This document shows, piece by piece, positions 12,001 through 14,681 of a stretch of 14,681 nucleotides of DNA (positions are counted from its first letter, which is position 1; each line of letters opens with the position of its first letter). Origin of the DNA: an uncultured Lachnospiraceae bacterium (GTDB taxonomy: Bacteria > Bacillota > Clostridia > Lachnospirales > Lachnospiraceae); NCBI GenBank assembly GCA_946406305.1, contig CAMJKC010000023.1:1-14681 (forward strand). Direction: 5' to 3'. A program made the position numbers and the translations under genes. The notes under the pieces are model-generated. The model made no database searches, had not been told where the DNA came from, and worked only from the letters and a program-made list of their open reading frames with translations.

Positions 12001-13903
12001 TATTTGGGAGGAGAAAACATACAACATAAACTTCAATAGTAATTTGCAAGCAGCGACAGTAACACCAACAACTCTTCCAGCTATAACTGGTGTTAAATAC
12101 AATGAGCTTAGAACTATAGATGTTGGAACTTATAAATTTGAATCAGATGGTTATGACTTTGTAGGATTTAGCACAAAAGCTGATAGTCAAACTCCAGAGT
12201 ATGCAACGAAAGTAAATGGAGCAATTGTAAGTCCACAAATTACAAGAGTTAAAGATGGTGGTGATGTTACATTATATGCTGTGTGGAGTGTTGCAGGATA
12301 TAATATCACTTACAAGAATAGGTCTGTAAATTCAACTAATATAACAAATATGAATATGGTTGTTAATAATTTCTTACCAACTTGGTATAACATTTTAGGA
12401 CAAACAGAAGGTGGGAAGACAATACAGAGACCAGATAGACCAGGATATAGATTCTTGTATTGGCAATTACCAAGTGGAGCTACACAGTCAGAGATAAGGA
12501 TAACACAAGGAAGCTTTATAGACGGAAGAAGGGGTGACATAGAGTTAATAGCTGTATGGGAGCCAAATTCTTACATAGTCAGATTTGATGGAAATGGTGG
12601 AGTAGGAGAAGGAGGAACTACAGTTTATGAAGCATCACTCGTTACAGGGGAACCATATATAATTCCAGCTTGGCCTTTCACAAAGACAAATAACATCATT
12701 TCACACTGGAATACACAACAAAATGGAAATGGGCGAAGCTTTACAATAAGGCAGAGCGTCACTATAAATACATTCTATACTGATATTGCAGATTATGAGC
12801 CGGTAACACTTTATGCAATATGGTCAACAACAACAACAGGTCGTCAAGTAACACCAAGAGGCGGTGGCGGTGGTGGTGGCGGCGGAGGCGGCGGCGGTGG
12901 CGGCGGTGGAGGTGGCTCCACTGCAATAGCCGGAACACAAGGCGTTGGCTTTAATGCTACTACACTTGACCCATTAGGTGGTGGACTTGGAAATACAGCT
13001 AACTCTGCAAATGCAGCTGGTGGTAATGGTATGGTAGGAAATGATGGACTTGTAAGTGATGGAAGTGGTGCAAGTTATGGAAACTGGAACTATAACCCTA
13101 CAACAAATAAATGGTCATACACTATAACAAGTGGAGATTCTGTAGGACTTGGTGGAACCAGAATGAATGCTATAGGAAATATAGCGGCTAATGGATGGTA
13201 TAAGATACCTGCAGGAAATGGATGGTTCGGATGGTATTCATTTGATGCAAATGGTAACATGAGAACAGGAATTTATACTGAAAATGGTAACACATACTAT
13301 CTTGATGAGAGACAAGGAGTTACAACAGGAAGAAGAGAAACAGGTTGGGTAGCAATAAATGGTAGAGAATACTTCTTCAACCCAGTGACAGGTGCTCTTC
13401 AAACAAATACAGTAACACCAGATGGATATATAGTTGATGCAACAGGTGCGAAAGTTGGAGTTGCAAGCACAGAGCAAAAGATTTCAGCAGGTGTAAATGT
13501 TGCTAACTATAAAGGAAAACCTGTAGAAGGTATGTGGCATTACGATAACAATACTGGTTCTTGGAATTTGTCACTAAATAATGTAGAGAATAACCAAAGT
13601 TATATAGCAAGAAATGAGTGGGTAAATATAATGTATAATGGACAGAGACAGTCATACCACTTTAACGCTTACGGAATTATGGAAGTTGGACTTATAACTG
13701 ATGTAGATGGAAACACATATTATTTAGATGAGACAAATACAAGAGGAAGAGGAGCATTAAAGACAGGTATTGTAACAATAGGTGGAGTAGAATACTACTT
13801 TAGTGAAACAAATTCTTTAACAGTTCCTTATGGTGCATTAGTTAAGAATGGAATATTACCAGATGGCAGAAGGACAGACAATACAGGTAGAATAATCAAA
13901 TAG
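1..13903 (+). CDS. Giant modular surface protein, probable adhesin (5' end outside window)
   Basis: The frame is open from the left edge (first complete codon at base 2) to TAG at 13901-13903, giving 4633 visible residues; the true start and any signal peptide lie upstream. ATG at 86 is internal: no Shine-Dalgarno precedes it and the same beta-helix style sequence runs through it. Domain order by visible residue: beta-helix 1 (~1-417), InlB-B-like repeat (~504-576), His/Cys knuckle (580-603), beta-helix 2 (~610-1260), InlB-B-like repeat (1261-1359), beta-helix 3 (~1362-1871), about 25 InlB-B-like repeats (1872-4274), poly-Gly (4287-4305), two cell-wall-binding-like modules (~4360-4632). This architecture is known from very large adhesin-like proteins of low-GC anaerobes; the function as an envelope-attached adhesin is inferred. 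There is no catalytic motif, LPXTG, SLH or outer-membrane barrel domain at the C-terminus. A single transcription unit is likely, because a terminator follows directly. Confidence 0.93.
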   Translation, partial: PCDAYIRNAEFNDNIHKLAKAPSQVQDVMGQALIRFTDALDTKATQKVENVTFKNNKLETDVTSIVDIYYQNKESSMFMSNVDFDNNIVTTRGALMINTQGTDVFAGSFTLEKSTMSNTSLKSQKKGIYSAGIYAKSPGRGLTITKTHFENNGYQEKDLISSNERFRGGAIVIDGGSSSDLSESINITENKFINNMADCGGAIYLKNTQTTLLENNIFEKNDAYYGSAVYQVDDSGEKIGVKTIKDTVFTGNGTEDSSHGTYYLQNSTQRAVATKFENVTATENKGTVTFLYADLVAKGNDIVFTGKNVFEKNVGGAVILSTTDKNIMAHNPTIYFVGENYIRDNQVGNGYAINTINRQTRYAIGNIIDIRNNISEDGKPANFAITNSTNVNSIQSEGLNDNLEFLLGYNGEYETIIASESYISFTREKTVTNADNEITLFKWTSDTIEDFGEKYLMSQEHFTLDKRNENENYVVYKSNDNYLAIGPELNAKKLVGNSSENLATSQYMYVKYGAIVYIDNFGDPVKDTGYEDYVFSGWLAESWIKEENNSKFVNWNFEEDLFICKKDIDQSVDAMWAVDHGHKVCGVVPNGGDCHDKHEGTTHEDSTKTWLIAFNSRFFNTDMEASYILSTDITLERSIEEPKKGYIICLNGHTLTRPYGKELVVMTEADSELNITNCKEEGGILCQNGSLDKPEELQVDRTSLIRVEGTKDGSEKDASVNLFNTKFRYPGINGTSVEGAILNAKNANVNINGVEICDKLNAKVSMIYLNKCKVDCMAGIKIQDDMATNPGGDKGIITIEDCEAYSNYMEIYKVVIKNIKLQKTGGVFYIRGFDGGIKVEDCEFENVDNSDATNGKGAIFYFYNIKGGNTGDANDGEVVLMNVTAKGNLAVDGSVIYIDSDDNMDSKSLNLNVFGSEFSNNTAKNNGGVIYSNKANLATTSEFVVNMEFSPAPNATNVMSNNKAINGSGGAIYISGGDNYREKKDKIEIRQNIATLEFKNNTAGENGGFAYLKDVNYHATATSWIIGGVTHVTDPIIITGNEAKKKGGAFYLERSESLHIGIYANNKAADGSAIYVAGNKPVVEAARDSIQFADNPAGFYAYNNTYTGTGATGGGNISVGPYANIYMNGRVVIRGESPEFSDTEAFDSYDDSRNSKNGIKNLFLRTIEGAGSNKFGFTESGVTRKIMDRFDYDKSRIHVTIDYFDEKIITGYTKNGTYPCNGRFFADILMGVNQAGEQEENQVYYTGQPTNANVHIGVQSRPVYFVLDGGVPVDSYRDLNNNYHSAVQSQKIGIAGAVQLPNADDVPELVRDGYEFKGWVTNVYDLSNPKSFTIKSVDLKNDSLYVEPGVDYLNVYAVWKNNTTGKIEVNYFEQLYYSAEEDVEFELEKDLLDYSQFEAITSENNNGELYANRIETDPEKIAYYTYRQAISAKNIDLNEYKLTKTVPDGKLIDLDLAGDKEITIKNGTLTYENQESKPLDVVYISAAKVELTDVNITKFSMNTNSTEKGSLIKTSKETTFNNVKVNENENIRLDLTGLFADKLEMKNNMSTANTIGDNGYENSLIHLMMTGENGKYINILNSKISDNTYNAIMYIDMNKATNLDKVEIRKSEITNNNIVNDAVVNGYLIKVGNKGTTANSNSYLKLGSSTIKNNTNYDYLISNDYLKLDVRYSDIIENTVRKSVISQVTDGSDVISAEYIESTIKSNTVVDNGLYGSVIENKGKNSSNNRDRYENVEITENRVENAIKYLGQDGSVISPYVLFAGKVKIINNQNMQRKISNLLFAPIDKTVSGANTMVQFEDIASTSQIGLNIVGLEDYADIRPIAYETWTHSIHSGDYANHNIFTIDNDSRYKVYKKDKTSIYYGLESSYNVVTFDVSGEPVENTVLSQQVATGSAADLVIDPVSKDGHKFLGWYTDETFEKKYNFTDASDTLITKEKATIYALWERKVTITVIANDGGYSASNRRKALAPVTPSTSVKYETWMGKPISKDLDNNDVERMAFKREGMDESGWWTSNGFNNGKNDKDWGKEWNFNTTKALKDAEVYVKWLGSKVVITFDPEWIGTTPVKYVSGTNVINAHFDSALEEDLPVVEREGYTFGGWYISTTSMIAANKLSNGMAISYETDVTAYAKWTPVKYTINYIATESNANSKMKSQVMTFDKKEKLYKNTYVYTGNTIDHWEMYDNSGKLIKTFKDEEEILNISNGDPVNLYIVWTAGKYVVSFDVNDSTGSTKATVSTATVSVIYGKEIGALPTPVRPGYTFDGWYKTKSTVDSDLVNKDTLYNWPTLVKSGVVQDATFFAKWLKNKYTIKFNKSLTTAEGEMADIDAEFDTKVVIPKNVYTADGYTYLYLDTTAQVEENGRMVSKIGTYSNVSKLTIPQFDNLGWTTGIASGSVITLKANWKEHQYRVEYYANVPEGTYILNGIATYSVATHSYTDKWKLNTDIPTIYEVDGYEFSMFTDTEDGRSPKVEFSYDDTGAPESYGLLKDNQTYKLYAQWVKNPYYVDFLPGGEDVTDEGYKVEGTMSRQKMEVGKAASLLNVNSKTNGFTFKGHTFKYWKDTETLATYSNAEEVINLRTEKNEIATLTAIWDEYVYSIDYDYNEPTTSAEEGNVIIGEKAVFTNVKYGEKINIGTASAIIKGYKLKNFITNNSAKMEIKENEVVSRLASEKLNNEEVVLKFIWENEKYNVLFDKNLMGSSFDVDNTTWVETKQYTYDKTFQKGDTSTDAVKGLPVPTRAGFKFSGWTLTPASPTEVLASTDYIKNNILFRYSDPIDAAGNVLKLYAHWKPLSYTITLNANNKTGSVGAQNGTYKALGATEVNTSKLTNRLFDQAIGTLATPNLAGYKFKYYTKQQNDDAGTEKVDSTTLVWPDSTNATNTKYSIYAQYDPIHYNISFKKGADDVEGEVNSITNVSYIDDVPLPTIEDTAASTKYKRKGYTFANWKYDNKPAKAFNKNSNITQTYNNGVTVNRLAEFDDDTVELVAEWTAHKYTVVFDKNAPVSKTGEENVVNGTMANQTFTYDTKQAVRENVYKLEGYKFTGWNTKKDKTGIHVDDKEAIATLSSAGYGPSGDNEICTLYAEWEPIKYTITLDVNDKNTTGNGSTNATLKYGSETRTSGTVEVAYDGAFDMTVLNNWKAERDGYDFLGWATASNILYDNRQNSVINSNFTYRNPQDSTIYAVWKNKEYKVSFNVRTRTFKSTDVIPTVPDKTVWFDMPYGKVEGIAASEPLPIPEIAGYVFGSWALDTWNFSVEREPKEEMLIGETSPNYTKLGNSTLLGWWRGSKNDIYLKANGGKIYDKDGTRTMVDELTTSGMYGVPINQVGYIPDSKVSVRVSGVTHYQIEKVGYAFEGWYTTPSDANQYKESKEAVTGNTLYWSDIADATLYARWSPVEYTLTYNTNLPNGVNNTSITWDRSIASAQSKFSFGKKYNKDVLPIPRINGYGFKGWFISPTDVNSKNIYNDEWNFSDSEWALLTANNMKVTVYAQWEVKELNITWDGNAGSGSTTPRVDNKNQTSVTEKYKYSDVIRSLKNATRDGYKLDGWYLKKGEDVLSETYNRNAWANKVVANTTRATFDDDTSIYAKWMPNEITINFNANEGSASNRAVLSYAQRKILFDDLISKGRSRGAIDGALPTSAITGGLPTATLVGYELVGWNTKADGTGKNYQATDRFTEFSNNNIVTLYAQWKAKDYTVSFNLNDASNSHGSTNANPTSYENITVTYDTNFADLPEPTRVGYTFDGWYMKDGFNGGNIENGVWGTKVSNGLRFNDSQISEMKDNTGNVTLYAKWLRKDVKVIYSANKGSGSAEVTFVDGLNKITGDSYEGVGYFDLELSKNRNLTDRQLVTVTRDGYNFKGWSTTENASDIKDLSTWDVNSENDITLYAIWEAKQYKIVFDGNYTNEMKPQGNAPHSTDKDTISLPTEEGITVAFENNFPDLSSYKAHIYSNNATLGTQNVEGWNFKGWSYNKTDVVTSTTNFNQTAYSNSKIDETKLEITLYAIWEEKTYNINFNSNLQAATVTPTTLPAITGVKYNELRTIDVGTYKFESDGYDFVGFSTKADSQTPEYATKVNGAIVSPQITRVKDGGDVTLYAVWSVAGYNITYKNRSVNSTNITNMNMVVNNFLPTWYNILGQTEGGKTIQRPDRPGYRFLYWQLPSGATQSEIRITQGSFIDGRRGDIELIAVWEPNSYIVRFDGNGGVGEGGTTVYEASLVTGEPYIIPAWPFTKTNNIISHWNTQQNGNGRSFTIRQSVTINTFYTDIADYEPVTLYAIWSTTTTGRQVTPRGGGGGGGGGGGGGGGGGGGSTAIAGTQGVGFNATTLDPLGGGLGNTANSANAAGGNGMVGNDGLVSDGSGASYGNWNYNPTTNKWSYTITSGDSVGLGGTRMNAIGNIAANGWYKIPAGNGWFGWYSFDANGNMRTGIYTENGNTYYLDERQGVTTGRRETGWVAINGREYFFNPVTGALQTNTVTPDGYIVDATGAKVGVASTEQKISAGVNVANYKGKPVEGMWHYDNNTGSWNLSLNNVENNQSYIARNEWVNIMYNGQRQSYHFNAYGIMEVGLITDVDGNTYYLDETNTRGRGALKTGIVTIGGVEYYFSETNSLTVPYGALVKNGILPDGRRTDNTGRIIK
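2..1250 (+). other. Beta-helix domain 1 with FxNN / GGAI rungs (protein domain)
   Basis: Visible residues ~1-417 are a ladder of short Asn-rich rungs with motifs such as FKNN, FDNN, FENN, FINN and FEKN. They alternate with GGAIVI (Gly at residue 168), GGAIYL (residue 200) and GGAVIL (residue 315). The FxxN plus GGA[IV] pairing is the signature of Pmp/pectate-lyase-like parallel right-handed beta-helices, where Asn ladders stack in the turns. A helix normally needs more N-terminal rungs and a cap, so this domain probably begins upstream of the window. The helix is likely a ligand-facing surface; no active-site Asp/Lys set typical of polysaccharide lyases is recognisable. Confidence 0.75.
1379..1459 (+). 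other. Beta-helix C-terminal cap segment, copy 1 (protein segment)
   Basis: The segment reads HFTLDKRNENENYVVYK, then a short turn and YLAIG. It resembles the pattern F-x-x-D-(N)-x-x-Y-x-V...x-x-YL/YY-x-G found again at 5525-5599 after beta-helix 3. In both places it sits between the last Asn-rich rung and an InlB-B-like repeat. I read it as a conserved helix-terminating module; this is inference from position and similarity within the window. Confidence 0.45.
1511..1729 (+). repeat. Isolated InlB-B-like repeat a (degenerate)
   Basis: Residues ~504-576 keep the shape of the InlB B / Flg_new repeat: a beta strand (MYVKYGAIVYID), an aromatic-Gly-Trp centre (YVFSGW, Trp at residue 538), a variable loop with NWNF, and a closing strand ending in AMW (Trp 576). 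It is shorter than the tandem copies further on, and the opening strand is weak. It joins beta-helix 1 to the His/Cys knuckle. Confidence 0.6.
1739..1810 (+). other. His/Cys-rich knuckle, possible metal site (protein motif)
   Basis: In 24 residues (580-603) there are five His and two Cys in the order H580, H582, C585, C594, H595, H598, H603. Such density is striking in a protein that otherwise has almost no Cys. The pattern HxHxxCG...CxxxH...H followed by a Lys-Thr-Trp and an Asp-Ile-Thr-Leu strand is, from memory, recurrent at the start of beta-helix modules in large Lachnospiraceae-type surface proteins. Metal (zinc) binding is plausible from the spacing but is inference; a disulfide between C585 and C594 is the alternative. 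Confidence 0.55.
1829..3781 (+). other. Beta-helix domain 2 with CLNGH entry motif (protein domain)
   Basis: Residues ~610-1260 open with YILSTDITLERS and the entry motif CLNGHTL (C649-H653), the usual first rung of this helix class. Rungs follow with motifs GGVFYI, GGVIYS, GGAIYI (residue 969), GGFAYL, GGAFYL (residue 1047) and Asn turns such as FSNNTAKNN and FKNNTA. Rungs fade after about base 3400 into a longer, less regular region (YIRTIEG-like strands, then a stretch around DRFDYD and YFDEK) that presumably caps the helix before the next InlB-B-like repeat. A cluster of Cys (TNC, LCQ, NKC, VDC, EDC) lies in the first third. Confidence 0.75.
3782..4078 (+). repeat. Isolated InlB-B-like repeat b
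   Basis: Residues 1261-1359 match the full repeat plan: opening strand RPVYFVLDGG, a long variable loop, GYEFKGW in the middle and closing strand LNVYAVW. The copy stands alone between beta-helix 2 and beta-helix 3, separate from the long array, so the protein alternates helix and InlB-like repeat three times. The family (Pfam Flg_new, Listeria-Bacteroides repeat) folds as a small beta-grasp-like domain and usually acts as spacer or interaction module. Confidence 0.8.
4085..5614 (+). other. Beta-helix domain 3 with S-x-I-x-x-N-T ladder (protein domain)
   Basis: Residues ~1362-1871 begin with a strand-rich entry containing LDLAGDKEITIKNGTL (from residue 1454), which corresponds in position to CLNGH of helix 2 but lacks the Cys and His. 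Unlike helices 1 and 2 there are no GGAI motifs. Instead a S-x-I-x-x-N-[TN] motif recurs at residues 1582 (SKISDNT), 1611 (SEITNNN), 1649 (STIKNNT), 1673 (SDIIENT) and 1702 (STIKSNT), with a weaker copy near 1736 (VEITENR). Spacing is 24-38 residues, right for helix coils. It ends in a cap-like segment at 5525-5599 (NIFTIDNDSRYKVYK) that resembles 1379-1459. Confidence 0.7.
5615..12823 (+). repeat. Array of about 25 tandem InlB-B-like (Flg_new) repeats
   Basis: Residues 1872-4274 are consecutive divergent repeats of 74-115 residues. Each starts with a strand such as YTIxF(D/N)xN, carries a central GYxFxGW and closes with LYAxW. Most units follow one another as W-x4-Y. Closing Trp codons begin at 5837, 6146, 6398, 6644, 6911, 7208, 7496, 7772, 8048, 8363, (Tyr at 8663), 8960, 9248, 9548, ~9842, 10169, 10466, 10757, 11063, 11369, 11660, 12005, 12284, 12557 and 12821. 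The count of 25 is by eye. Copies are diverged in sequence, which suggests an old array rather than recent expansion. Some have lost GW (6, 7, 9, 11), and copy 15 lacks the usual closing strand. The array is inferred to form a long beta-rich stalk. Only one Cys occurs in it (EICTLYAEW, copy 13). Confidence 0.88.
12860..12916 (+). repeat. Poly-glycine tract, 19 GGN codons
   Basis: Nineteen consecutive Gly codons (residues 4287-4305): 10 GGC, 7 GGT and 2 GGA by my count. The rest of the gene prefers GGA and GGT, so this is a GC-rich island in an AT-rich frame. It separates the InlB-like array from the C-terminal binding modules and is followed by another Gly/Asn/Ala-rich flexible stretch up to about base 13078. 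A flexible or wall-spanning linker is the likely role. The trinucleotide repeat could change length in frame by slippage. Confidence 0.95.
13079..13900 (+). repeat. Two tandem cell-wall/choline-binding-like modules
   Basis: Two related modules lie about 450 bases (150 residues) apart, judged by the first Trp (13085 and 13535). Each reads W-x-Y-(N/D)-x-x-T-x-x-W, then an aromatic strand with F-(D/N)-A-x-G-x-M-x-x-G-(I/L), then NGNTYYLDE or DGNTYYLDE, then G(W/I)V-x-I-x-G-x-E-Y-(F/Y)-F and finally PDG(Y/R)...G. The G-x-M-x-x-G-x-x...Y-Y-L/F plan belongs to the cell-wall-binding / glucan-binding repeats of Gram-positive surface proteins. The protein ends a few residues after copy 2, so these modules probably provide the non-covalent attachment. 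The exact ligand cannot be read from sequence. Confidence 0.78.
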
Positions 13904-13911
13904 AAATTTTT

Positions 13912-13945
13912 AAAAGCGGCATAGTGTAAGGCTATGCCGTTTTTT
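13912..13945 (+). terminator. Rho-independent terminator of the giant gene
   Basis: An 8-bp perfect stem CGGCATAG (13917-13924) / CTATGCCG (13932-13939) with a 7-base loop is followed by TTTTTT (13940-13945). An AAAA run (13912-13915) on the left arm can extend the stem and would give a U-tract on the other strand, so it could also act in reverse. It lies 13 bases after the stop codon, showing that the giant gene is the last of its transcript. Confidence 0.93.
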
Positions 13946-13951
13946 AATTTG

Positions 13952-13980
13952 TTGATAAAATTGGTTATTTTTTGTATAAT
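13952..13980 (+). promoter_or_regulatory. Sigma-70-type promoter for the lipoprotein gene
   Basis: TTGATA (13952-13957), 17 bases, TATAAT (13975-13980): the -10 is perfect and the -35 differs from TTGACA at one position. A start near 13987 would give a leader of about 40 bases. Placement directly after the terminator supports a separate transcription unit for the second gene. No operator or riboswitch structure is apparent in the short leader. Confidence 0.82.
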
Positions 13981-14018
13981 ATAACTAATATAGTCTAATA
14001 AGTAATATATAAATATTT

Positions 14019-14023
14019 GGAGG
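14019..14023 (+). promoter_or_regulatory. Shine-Dalgarno GGAGG
   Basis: GGAGG in the context TTTGGAGGGAGT ends four bases before the ATG at 14028. It is a strong site and fixes that start: the signal peptide begins immediately with Met-Lys-Lys, and there is no competing upstream start in frame with a ribosome site. Confidence 0.88.
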
Positions 14024-14027
14024 GAGT

Positions 14028-14666
14028 ATGAAAAAAGTATTTAAAAAAGTAAGTATTATAAGTTTAGTTTTTTTGAGCTTACTTTTTATTTCATGCAAAA
14101 AAGAACAAACTGTAGTTGAAACGAGCAAAGTAAGACAAAGTAGAACACAAGAGGAGACTACAAATGTGTTAGAAAGTGAAACGGCAGAAGAGGAAGAAAA
14201 AAATATTCCTGCCATACAAACTTTGAGCATAAAAGGTCACAGAGATTCAGACAAATCTTCTTACATTGAAGTAGATTTTAGTAAAGACATAAGAGATAAA
14301 TTTGATGCTGGACCATATATAAAGGTTGAGCCAAATACGAGTTACACTGTTTCAAAATATGGAAAGAAAATAATTTTAAGAGGCGACTTTAATGCTAAAC
14401 AGACATATAAGGTAACAGTTGAAAAAGGCATAAGGGCTTCTGATGGAACTCAAACTTTATCTCCATTTGAAGGAGAGATTAAATTTGAGCAAAAGAAACC
14501 AAAAATTGTTTTTACAAACAATGGAATTATACTCCCATCGGTAAATGACAAAAAGGTATATATAAGAACTTTAAATGTTACAAATATCAATTTAATAATA
14601 AGAAAAGTATATGCAAACAATACAACACAATTTTTGCAAAATTTTGTTGTTTTCAAAATGCCATAA
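14028..14666 (+). CDS. Lipoprotein, alpha-2-macroglobulin-like N-terminus; probably truncated
   Basis: 212 residues. Residues 1-23 are a lipoprotein signal: MKKVFKK, a hydrophobic core and a lipobox LFISC with Cys23 as the lipidated residue. Residues ~24-58 are a hydrophilic Thr/Glu-rich linker ending in four Glu. Residues ~60-153 look like an Ig-like beta domain (IEVDFSKDI, YKVTVEKGIRASDGT). Residues ~154-204 resemble the next domain of bacterial alpha-2-macroglobulins, with P158, GIILP (166-170), LNVTNINLIIRKVY and NNTTQFLQ (197-204). Full-length family members run to well over 1500 residues, carry later MG domains, often a CxEQ thioester, and trap proteases at the cell envelope. Here TAA at 14664 ends the frame right after this motif. 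The same frame stays open for the five codons that remain after the stop. It could be a pseudogene remnant, a sequencing-level error or a true short lipoprotein. Family assignment rests on remembered motifs. Confidence 0.75.
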   Translation: MKKVFKKVSIISLVFLSLLFISCKKEQTVVETSKVRQSRTQEETTNVLESETAEEEEKNIPAIQTLSIKGHRDSDKSSYIEVDFSKDIRDKFDAGPYIKVEPNTSYTVSKYGKKIILRGDFNAKQTYKVTVEKGIRASDGTQTLSPFEGEIKFEQKKPKIVFTNNGIILPSVNDKKVYIRTLNVTNINLIIRKVYANNTTQFLQNFVVFKMP

Positions 14667-14681
14667 AATAAATCAATCACA

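Noticed and set aside
5615..12823. CRISPR array or DNA-level satellite
   Set aside because: The ~300-base periodicity is in the protein only; nucleotide copies are diverged and there are no identical short repeats with spacers.
12860..12916. GC-rich island as a regulatory or structured RNA element
   Set aside because: It is a perfect in-frame run of Gly codons in a continuous reading frame, with no complementary arm to form a hairpin and no downstream T-run.
13850..13903. Sortase anchor at the C-terminus
   Set aside because: The last residues (PDGRRTDNTGRIIK) contain no LPXTG-like motif, hydrophobic span or positively charged tail of the required arrangement.
13985..14230. Minus-strand frame overlapping the lipoprotein start
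   Set aside because: It is antisense to the well-supported promoter, ribosome site and signal peptide of the second gene and shows only hydrophobic low-complexity sequence.
14667..14681. Continuation of the alpha-2-macroglobulin frame after the TAA
   Set aside because: Five open codons are too few to tell a disrupted gene from chance, so I did not annotate a pseudogene and only flagged the possibility.

Overview
This window is an AT-rich stretch of bacterial DNA (about one third G+C by eye; ATA, AGA and GGA dominate the Ile, Arg and Gly codons). One enormous surface-protein gene fills nearly all of it, followed by a short intergenic region and the first part of a second gene. The organism is probably a low-GC, host- or gut/oral-associated anaerobe. 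The C-terminal cell-wall/choline-binding-like repeats, the poly-glycine linker and the His/Cys plus CLNGH-type helix modules recall large surface proteins of Clostridia (Lachnospiraceae and relatives). The second gene has a loose lipobox (FISC) and an alpha-2-macroglobulin-like N-terminus, which are commoner in diderm bacteria such as spirochaetes or Bacteroidetes. I leave the phylum open.

Region by region. Bases 1-13903 are one uninterrupted reading frame whose start lies upstream of the window; 4633 residues are visible, roughly 500 kDa. Its order is: parallel beta-helix 1 (to ~1250) with a cap (~1379-1459); one isolated InlB-B-like repeat (~1511-1729); a His/Cys-rich knuckle (1739-1810); beta-helix 2 (~1829-3781); a second isolated InlB-B-like repeat (3782-4078); beta-helix 3 (~4085-5614) with its cap; an unbroken array of about 25 InlB-B-like (Flg_new / Listeria-Bacteroides) repeats (5615-12823); 19 consecutive glycines (12860-12916); and two tandem ~150-residue cell-wall-binding-like modules (13079-13900). 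No sortase motif follows them.

Bases 13904-14027 hold a Rho-independent terminator, then a near-consensus sigma-70-type promoter (TTGATA-17-TATAAT) and a strong Shine-Dalgarno sequence. These mark the second gene as a separate transcription unit. That gene (14028-14666) encodes a lipoprotein signal peptide, an acidic linker and two domains resembling the N-terminus of bacterial alpha-2-macroglobulin. It then stops after 212 residues, far short of the family's usual length, just past the family-like motif NNTTQFLQ. It is either a natural short form or a broken gene.

How they might work together (inference): the giant protein looks like a long stalked adhesin, with beta-helices at the distal end, the InlB-like array as stalk and the C-terminal modules as envelope attachment. 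The second gene would be a periplasmic or surface lipoprotein of the protease-trapping family. Nothing in the sequence links the two functionally beyond proximity.
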